In this document: positions 58,350 through 64,000 of the stretch, in pieces
Layout of the letters: each line of letters begins with the position of its first letter
Numbering within the stretch: position 1 is the stretch's first letter
Assembly (NCBI GenBank): GCA_025201845.1
Contig: MU603931.1
Location: forward strand, 181,047 to 245,046
Source: Martensiomyces pterosporus
Taxonomy: Eukaryota; Kickxellomycota; Kickxellomycetes; Kickxellales; Kickxellaceae
Reading direction: 5' to 3'
Length of the DNA stretch: 64,000 nucleotides
Position numbers and translations under genes: made by a program
The notes under the pieces: model-generated
What the model was told of the DNA's origin: nothing
Database searches by the model: none
The model's input: the letters and a program-made list of their open reading frames with translations, nothing else

Positions 58350-59991
58350 ATGAGCGCCGAAGAAAGGTAGGTCCGCGGGCATGTAGCTTCTCTCCTGCTG
58401 TACACATTGAAAAAGTAGCTGCGATCATGTGCAGCTGCTATGAAATTGGATGTATGCGTCCTACTGAGCTGTACGCTACACACAATCTATCTATATGTCT
58501 AGTGCGAGGAAAAGGAGAAGAGGCTGGGACCAGGGCGGCGAGAAACCCGAGGACGCGCCGCCCTTGAAGCAGTCAGCAACTGCTAGCGAAGAATCCAAAG
58601 AAGCGGTGCTCGCAGCGGTGCAAGTGGCGACCGAGCGTGCTGCTCTCGCTGCCGCCGCCGCCAAGGGTGAGGCCGAATCTTCCGACAGCCAGCTTGGTGG
58701 CAATGCAGCGCATACCACCAACACCTCTGCAGAATCGCCAGCCCAGAAAGGAGGATCAAGCGGCGAGGACGCTTACGTGCCGCCACCAATTGACAGCCCT
58801 ACCAAGAAAAATGCAGAGAGCGCCGGTACTTTTGCTCAGGACGTGGATATCAACCTCTCTGCAAACAGACAATCTCTGGCCAAAGGCGCTACGCAAAAAA
58901 TCATCATGGAGCAAACTGGTGCTGAGCTGTCCACAAAGGGTAGATACTACGCCAACCCTGCGGACGCGACACCCGATGACCCTGCCTTACATCTGCATGT
59001 GGAAGCTGCGACACAGGAGATCCTGGACAGGGCTGTTGCGATGATCGAGCGTATGAAGGACGAAGCGCCGCCCCCTCCGGTGCAGGCCGAAAACCGAGGA
59101 CCAACGCCTGAGACGGTGCCCAGCAGCGACGGTGGCTACTATAGCCGCAGCAATCAGCGATATGGATCGGGTGGCCACGCGCAGCTTCAGGACAAGGTGT
59201 ATGTCGACATCGACTCTGAGCGCGGATTTAATGTGCGAGCCAAGCTGATTGGCACTGGAGGCGAAAACATGAAGTACATTCAAAACACCACCGGAACAAG
59301 AGTGCAAGTGCGTGGCCGTGGCTCGGGGTTCATCGAGGGCTCATCTGGCTCCGAGGCGTTTGAGCCAATGCACCTGCACATTTCAGCACACAGCGAAGAT
59401 TCGCTCAAGCAGGCAAAGGATCTGTGCCAGAGTCTCGTTGACACCATTCGGTCGCAATACCAAGAATTTAAGGAAGGTGGCCGTAGCAACAGACGGCATG
59501 ACCACTATGGATATAGGGATACCCGCGATTACTACGACCACCATTCGTCGCGCTACTCTTACCAGCAGCAGCCTCCGCCAGCACAGCAGTATCAGCAATA
59601 CCAGCAGCAGCCCCAGTATCCTGGAACTAATGACGAGTCAGACCAGCAGGCGAGTAAGGATGCCGCGTCGTATGATGAGTATGCCAACTACTACGCCCAA
59701 TACTACCAGTACTATGGAACATACCCAGACTACGCAAGCTACTATGGCCAGACCGACCCCAGTGCACCGACTGCAGCTGAATACCAGCAGCAAGCTCAGG
59801 ATCAGCAACAGCCTGCGGATGCTTCGAAGACCCACGAGCATCCACCCGATTCGAACCGTGATCCGCTGGCTCCCCCCGACGCGGCAGCACAGCCACCAGC
59901 AGGCGACGGCTACCACAATGTCCCGCCGCCGACCAACTACTCGAACGGCTCAAAGGTAAGCAACAACCACCCAACACGGGGCAAAAATTAG
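58350..59991 (+). CDS. KHDC4 (BLOM7)-like KH-domain RNA-binding protein
   Basis: Most likely two exons: 58350-58366 (17 nt, MSAEE) and 58503-59991. The intron (GTAGGT...GTCTAG) is 136 nt; an unspliced start at ATG 58495 is the alternative. The protein (about 500 residues) begins with a KRRRGWDQ motif, typical of splicing factors. It has two KH-like regions: TQKIIMEQTGAELSTKGRYY and FNVRAKLIGTGGENMKYIQ followed by TGTRVQVRGRGSGFIE. The latter closely matches KHDC4, which activates splicing and snoRNA production in animals. The tail is rich in Tyr, Gln and Pro (YYAQYYQYYGTYPDYASYY), a prion-like composition. The 3' end may also be spliced: a donor GTAAGC after 59955 and an acceptor at 60145-60146 would end the protein in KRKRS. 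Confidence 0.82.
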
Positions 59992-60600
59992 GAGCGGCAC
60001 TATCACTTTGAGCATATGTATTACTAACGCAGCGTGCTGCTTCTCTGACACACCCCACCCTCGTTCGCGCTACTCGCCCTTTTCCGCGGGTGCTTTTTGC
60101 GTGCCTGGCGCAACGGGGCCACTTTCCATTTCGCTTGTGCATGTAGAGAAAGCGGAGCTAATGCTGCATGTCCACGCTCTCCCTGTTACGTGTTTGTTGA
60201 GGCGGCACTAACCAATACAGCCAAGTCGTATACACAAAACCGCACACTGGCACCTATTGACAACACGCAGCATTTGTTATCCAAACTGTAGCGGGATGCC
60301 GCCAAATCGGCATCGAAGCCACGCCAGGCATACGAGTCCAGCGATCCGCTATCGATGGTACTCAGCCAGCAGCCCAAATAAAACAGCCAGCACCACGACC
60401 TATGTAAGCCAAGCTACCACATGGTGTAGCAGGGACAGCATCATGGCTCCTCGTTACTAACAAATGCCTCCTCCCAGTTAGATCCCCTAGCCTCCGTTTC
60501 TCTGTTGTTGCGAATACATATAAGTTTATTGAAATAGAGGTACATGGCATTCATGAATAAGAGGGGATGGTGGCGTATAGGGTGCACCAGTGTAACAAAT
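59992..60600. other. intergenic between KHDC4-like and MATE genes
   Basis: No separate gene. It contains a perfect TACTAAC branch-like sequence (about 60023) and a possible final KHDC4 exon at 60147-60161. Confidence 0.45.
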
Positions 60601-62214
60601 TTAGGCGGCCTCCATGACACCGGCAGACGGTGCTGCTGCCTCGGCAGACCCATTGGACATTGCAACGTTTTTGTTAGAGGATACTTGGGCCATGCACCTG
60701 CTGACCTCCTCGTCGAAATCGGCTGCAAGGCAGATGTAGGTCTGTCCGATAGCAGCAACGATGACACCCAGACACAGGCCAAGCCACAGGCCAGCCACAC
60801 CGAGGTTGGGCGCACCGTAGGTCAAATACAAACTAAGCGGGAACCCCAGCACGTAGTATGCCGGGAAGTTGATCCATGCGCCCGCGGTCTGGCGTCCCAG
60901 GCTCCTCAGCACGCCGCCGCTGAGCCCGTTCATCGCATCGGCCAGCTGGAAGATCGAGCAAATGGGCATGATAAGCGCGACATCCAGCACAACGCCGGGA
61001 TCGCTGGAATACACCCTGCCCCACCAGCTGGCAACGACCAAGCAGAAAACCGAGTTAAGCGACCCCGAGATGGCGCCCATGAACAGCCCGGTGGCCGATG
61101 ATATCCACGAGCGTCTGGCACGTGCCTGACCAAGGAGGTTTCCAACGCGGTTGCTGACGGCGATGCTGAGACCGGCAGGGATCTGGTAAGTCATCGAGCA
61201 GGTGTTGATGACGATGGTCTGTGCGGCCAGCGTGACGTTGCCCAGGTAGCTTGCGGCGATGGCCATGAGTTCCCAGGCAGCCCAGTCGGAGCACACCATG
61301 ATCATCGAGGGAATCGCCAGGCGGTAGTACTGCGGCATGGCCTTTACTGAACGCCGCGTCCACCCGCCCCACGCCTCACTGGCCCTGCTGCGCCACGAGT
61401 AAACGACAATTCCAACAAGCATAGCCCAGAAAGTAAGGACGTTGGCCACAGCAGCGCCCAAGAATCCAAACCCAATGGTCGGCGACCAGACAAACATGTA
61501 GTTGTTAGCCAAGTGGATGGGCAGCACGGCGAGGAGCACATAGGTGCTAGCGCGCATGTACCCTTGAGCTTGGAGGAACCGCTTTATGCACTCGAAATAC
61601 ATCCACGGCAGCGAGCCCACCAGCTGGGCACGGACGAACGTGCTGCACAGGTGCGCAATGTTAGCATCCTGGTGCAGGGCGATGAGGATGGGCTCCAGAT
61701 GCAGCAGGATGGGCAGGATGAGGAAGAAGTGGATCGTGACGGAGATGAGGCCTCTTTGGAGATGGAATCCCACCAGGGTCTTATCGCGCGAAGCGGTAAA
61801 CGCCGTCGAGCAGAAAGTATCCAAAGCCGACGCGAGGCCCACAGCGGGGGCGTTTATAAGCATGAACAGCGTCATGTTGGCCAGGGCAGCAGCAGCCAGC
61901 TCATCGGCACCCAGGTGGCCCAAAGAGAGGATGTTGACAAAGTTGAAGCTGAACTGCAGCAGATACGCGAGTGCCAGGGGGATGCTCGAGTCCAGCAGAA
62001 CCGCCGCCTCCTGCTTGGCAATAGCCTTGGTGCTCACAGAGTCCTGCTCCTGGAACTCGTTGAACAGAGTGGCTGAAGACACTGAGCTGTTCAGCGTTTC
62101 CTCAGCGCTGGCTGTGGTCGCTGCAGCCACTCCGCTGCCGACATCCGGGGGGAGGAGCGGCGTGGTCTCGCTGGCAACGACAGTGTTGGATGGCGACAAA
62201 CTAGGGCGTGCCAT
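60601..62214 (-). CDS. MATE-family efflux transporter (copy 1)
   Basis: One exon, 537 residues from ATG 62214. The frame stays open to about 62367 without an ATG, so an upstream exon is possible. The N-terminus carries ETTPLLP, a dileucine-like sorting motif common in fungal vacuolar transporters. About 12 membrane helices follow in two homologous halves: SSIPLALAYLLQFSFNFVNI (TM1), then LGHLGADELAAAALANM, and second-half SYLGNVTLAAQTIVINTCSM and IPAGLSIAVSNRVGNLLGQ. Those LG.LG..ELAAAA and VGN.LG motifs are hallmarks of the MATE family, which exports drugs and metabolites by H+ or Na+ exchange. A partial second copy lies upstream on the same strand. Confidence 0.92.
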   Translation of the reverse strand: MARPSLSPSNTVVASETTPLLPPDVGSGVAAATTASAEETLNSSVSSATLFNEFQEQDSVSTKAIAKQEAAVLLDSSIPLALAYLLQFSFNFVNILSLGHLGADELAAAALANMTLFMLINAPAVGLASALDTFCSTAFTASRDKTLVGFHLQRGLISVTIHFFLILPILLHLEPILIALHQDANIAHLCSTFVRAQLVGSLPWMYFECIKRFLQAQGYMRASTYVLLAVLPIHLANNYMFVWSPTIGFGFLGAAVANVLTFWAMLVGIVVYSWRSRASEAWGGWTRRSVKAMPQYYRLAIPSMIMVCSDWAAWELMAIAASYLGNVTLAAQTIVINTCSMTYQIPAGLSIAVSNRVGNLLGQARARRSWISSATGLFMGAISGSLNSVFCLVVASWWGRVYSSDPGVVLDVALIMPICSIFQLADAMNGLSGGVLRSLGRQTAGAWINFPAYYVLGFPLSLYLTYGAPNLGVAGLWLGLCLGVIVAAIGQTYICLAADFDEEVSRCMAQVSSNKNVAMSNGSAEAAAPSAGVMEAA

Positions 62215-63504
62215 TCTCGTTAGTTTTTCCTTTGCCTTTCTTGCTATGGGCGTGTTCCAGGAGGAGCTCCCGGCGCTGTTGTGCGATAATTCTGGGGATG
62301 CGTCAGCGGAAGAGGTCGAAGCAAGGGGAGACGCTGCTGTGTATGTGACAAGGGTTTGCGCACGCAAAAGTCAAGGCACCGAGTAATCTAGTAGAATCAA
62401 GGGAGGAGAGCAAATACAAGGAAAGCTTGCAATGGCACAGTCTCGAGATGCGAGAGCCTGGTGTTTACCCAACAGAGCCCCTGCAGGAAATTTGAGGCAG
62501 CCACGAGGGGAAAGAGAAAGAAGGAATCAGCAGCAAAAACGCAGATGCCATGGCCAGGCGGAGGGGGCTTCACCGCCCTTTTTATACGCACCTGCAGCAC
62601 CTGCAGCGCCTTGTCTGCCTTTTCCGGGATTGACGGGCGAGGACATGAGCAATTTCCTGCCACTCATATTCGGCGCCTAGGCATAGGAGCATCCCGCTCA
62701 GTCCTGTGCCTGCCCCCAAAAAAGGCGCCGCCGGAATGAATATGAAAGCTAGCGCGCTGTGGCGAGCTTGTTCGTCTGTGTTACCTTCCCCAAGAGACGG
62801 GCTCCCGGGCAATCAGTTCGCACAATCTTTGGGATTCCATAGAAGCTGTCCAGACAAGGAGTGGCAGGCTTTTTTCAGCCGGGGGGTTGAGCAGCTAGGT
62901 AGGGGCTGCTGCAGCTGCCGCCTCTACGCAAATTGTCTCTAGAACGGTGCAGAGCTGCCTGGCTTAATACATGCCTCTGCAATGCGTGCGATCACGCAGC
63001 GTGTGTGAATTTTTTTTGTTGGCGCTCATCTGACTCCAAGAGTTGCCCATCCCTTTCTCCTTCACGCCAAAACAGGGGCATTTGTGAGCACTCTTTTCTT
63101 GTGACGCGCGGGAATCCTTATTTAAACGCCGGGTACGTTTTTGGTGCCATGGGACATGCCCCATCTGTCAGCCCTGCACACACGTTGCTGTGTGTTGGGG
63201 GATGTCGAGCTGAACATCGCGCTGAGTGGTGTGTGTCATCTCGTTCTAAAGCCCCGACTTCCCTTGTCGCACTCAGCTGCCAGAATGCGTGGTGAATCGG
63301 CAATGTGTGCGTGCCTGAGGCGGACATATGCATGGTGCTGCGCAGCTGATATGTGCCACCCATGTCCTTGTTCATCTGTAACCCTTTTCAGAGTGAGCAT
63401 ACATGATGCACACGATAGTGGCGATAGCAGGTTATATTTCACAGAGTGCCCTTTTGGCATTTTTCGGAAGGGGATGACAGTATTAAACTCGCACTGCGCT
63501 GTGC
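62215..63504. other. intergenic between tandem MATE genes
   Basis: 1.3 kb with no recognisable gene. A minus-strand TATAAAAA at 62579-62586, about 365 bp from the ATG, is the probable core promoter of MATE copy 1 and implies a long leader or an unseen first exon. Confidence 0.5.
62579..62586 (-). promoter_or_regulatory. TATA-box candidate for MATE copy 1
   Basis: TATAAAAA read on the minus strand, the only good TATA match upstream of the MATE ATG. Confidence 0.35.
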
Positions 63505-64000
63505 TCAAGCGGCTGCCATGGATCCGTAGCTGCACGCATTTTGTCCGCGAGCCTCCTCCTCGCCACCAACGCTGATTGCAGCTGAGGAGCCAGCAGGGCC
63601 GCTGCTGATCAGGCGGCGGAGACAGCGCTCAACCTCCCTGTCCCAGTCGGTGCGGTAGACGATGAAGAAGAGCTGCAGCAGCGCCGAGATGACGGTTCCC
63701 GCACAGGTGCCCCACCACAGACCAACCACCTCCATCGCAGGCGGCCCATATGCAAAGTACACGCTGAGCGGGAGACCAATGAGGTTGAATGCCGGCACAA
63801 TGATGTAGGCCCCGAGCTTCTGGCGTCCAAGCCCACGCAGGATCGCGCCAAAGACCTGGTTGAGGCCGTTGCATGTGAGAAACACCCCCGCCACGGGCAT
63901 CAGCTCCACCACGCACCGGACCACCTCGGGGTCGGTGCTGTACAGCTCGCCCCACCACTGCCTCGCAGCCACAAACGACACCGTTGTTGCCGTGCCCACC
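63505..64000 (-). CDS. MATE-family efflux transporter (copy 2), 5' part beyond the window
   Basis: The C-terminal 165 residues of a second MATE protein; the frame runs off the right edge. It aligns with the end of copy 1: QWWGELYSTDPEVVRCVVEL against SWWGRVYSSDPGVVLDVALI, GLGRQKLGAYIIVPAFNLIG against SLGRQTAGAWINFPAYYVLG, and GLWWGTCAGTVISALLQ against GLWLGLCLGVIVAAIGQ. Identity is clearly lower than between the P450 copies, so this duplication looks older. The tail is acidic then Ser/Ala-rich. Transported substrates are unknown. Confidence 0.9.
   Translation of the reverse strand, partial: VGTATTVSFVAARQWWGELYSTDPEVVRCVVELMPVAGVFLTCNGLNQVFGAILRGLGRQKLGAYIIVPAFNLIGLPLSVYFAYGPPAMEVVGLWWGTCAGTVISALLQLFFIVYRTDWDREVERCLRRLISSGPAGSSAAISVGGEEEARGQNACSYGSMAAA

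Noticed and set aside
1..64000. Transposons, tRNA genes, rRNA and CRISPR arrays
   Set aside because: No transposase or reverse-transcriptase motifs, no cloverleaf with intact A and B boxes, no rRNA-like sequence and no spaced direct repeats were seen.

Overview
The window is nuclear DNA of a filamentous, probably early-diverging fungus. Genes are dense and GC-rich, introns are short to medium (about 95-620 nt) with GT-AG ends and CTAAC/CTRAY-like branch sites, and there are typical fungal proteins (Nma111, saccharolysin, Hob3/Rvs161-type BAR protein, Imp1 and Imp2, a GARS-AIRS fusion). Alongside these sit genes shared with animals but missing from budding yeast (TOE1, KHDC4, a WBP4-type zinc finger, an MFSD1-like transporter). 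This mixture suits Kickxellomycotina/Coemansia-like Zoopagomycota; that placement is inference, not proof.

Layout. 1-14 kb: tail of a Q/A-rich protein, a 2.5-kb gene-free stretch with a perfect 49-bp tandem duplication, NMA111, an MDR enone reductase, a METTL6-type tRNA methyltransferase, ribosomal protein eL20 and ADE5,7. 14-26 kb: a COG2907-type flavoprotein with a membrane tail, the divergent BAR/MOB1 pair, and translation elongation factor 2 divergent from saccharolysin. 25-38 kb: a His-repeat membrane protein with a beta-repeat ectodomain, a TMEM70-family protein divergent from TOE1, NOP58, PGAP2 divergent from an MFSD1-like transporter, and a disordered PPxY protein. 38-46 kb: a second MDR reductase divergent from IMP1, then two tandem cytochrome P450 genes. 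46-60 kb: a LIM protein, ADE4 divergent from TPI, a WBP4-like protein divergent from a Tda3-like flavoprotein, a TBC protein divergent from IMP2, and KHDC4. 60-64 kb: two tandem MATE transporters, the second cut by the window edge.

Most genes are housekeeping: purine synthesis (ADE5,7 and ADE4), glycolysis, translation and rRNA processing (EF2, eL20, NOP58), RNA processing (TOE1, KHDC4, WBP4-like), inner-membrane proteolysis in mitochondria (IMP1, IMP2) and membrane trafficking (BAR, TBC, PGAP2). The accessory or lineage-specific parts are the P450 pair, the MATE pair, the two MDR reductases and the His-repeat protein. About nine gene pairs are divergent and share promoters. Several genes begin with first coding exons of only 11-24 nt, so I rebuilt exon structures from splice signals, reading phase and protein similarity. 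No tRNA, rRNA, transposon or CRISPR was found. I saw no compelling undescribed system; the best candidates for new biology are the His-repeat membrane protein, the TBC protein lacking a glutamine finger, and the structured element at 41.1-41.3 kb.
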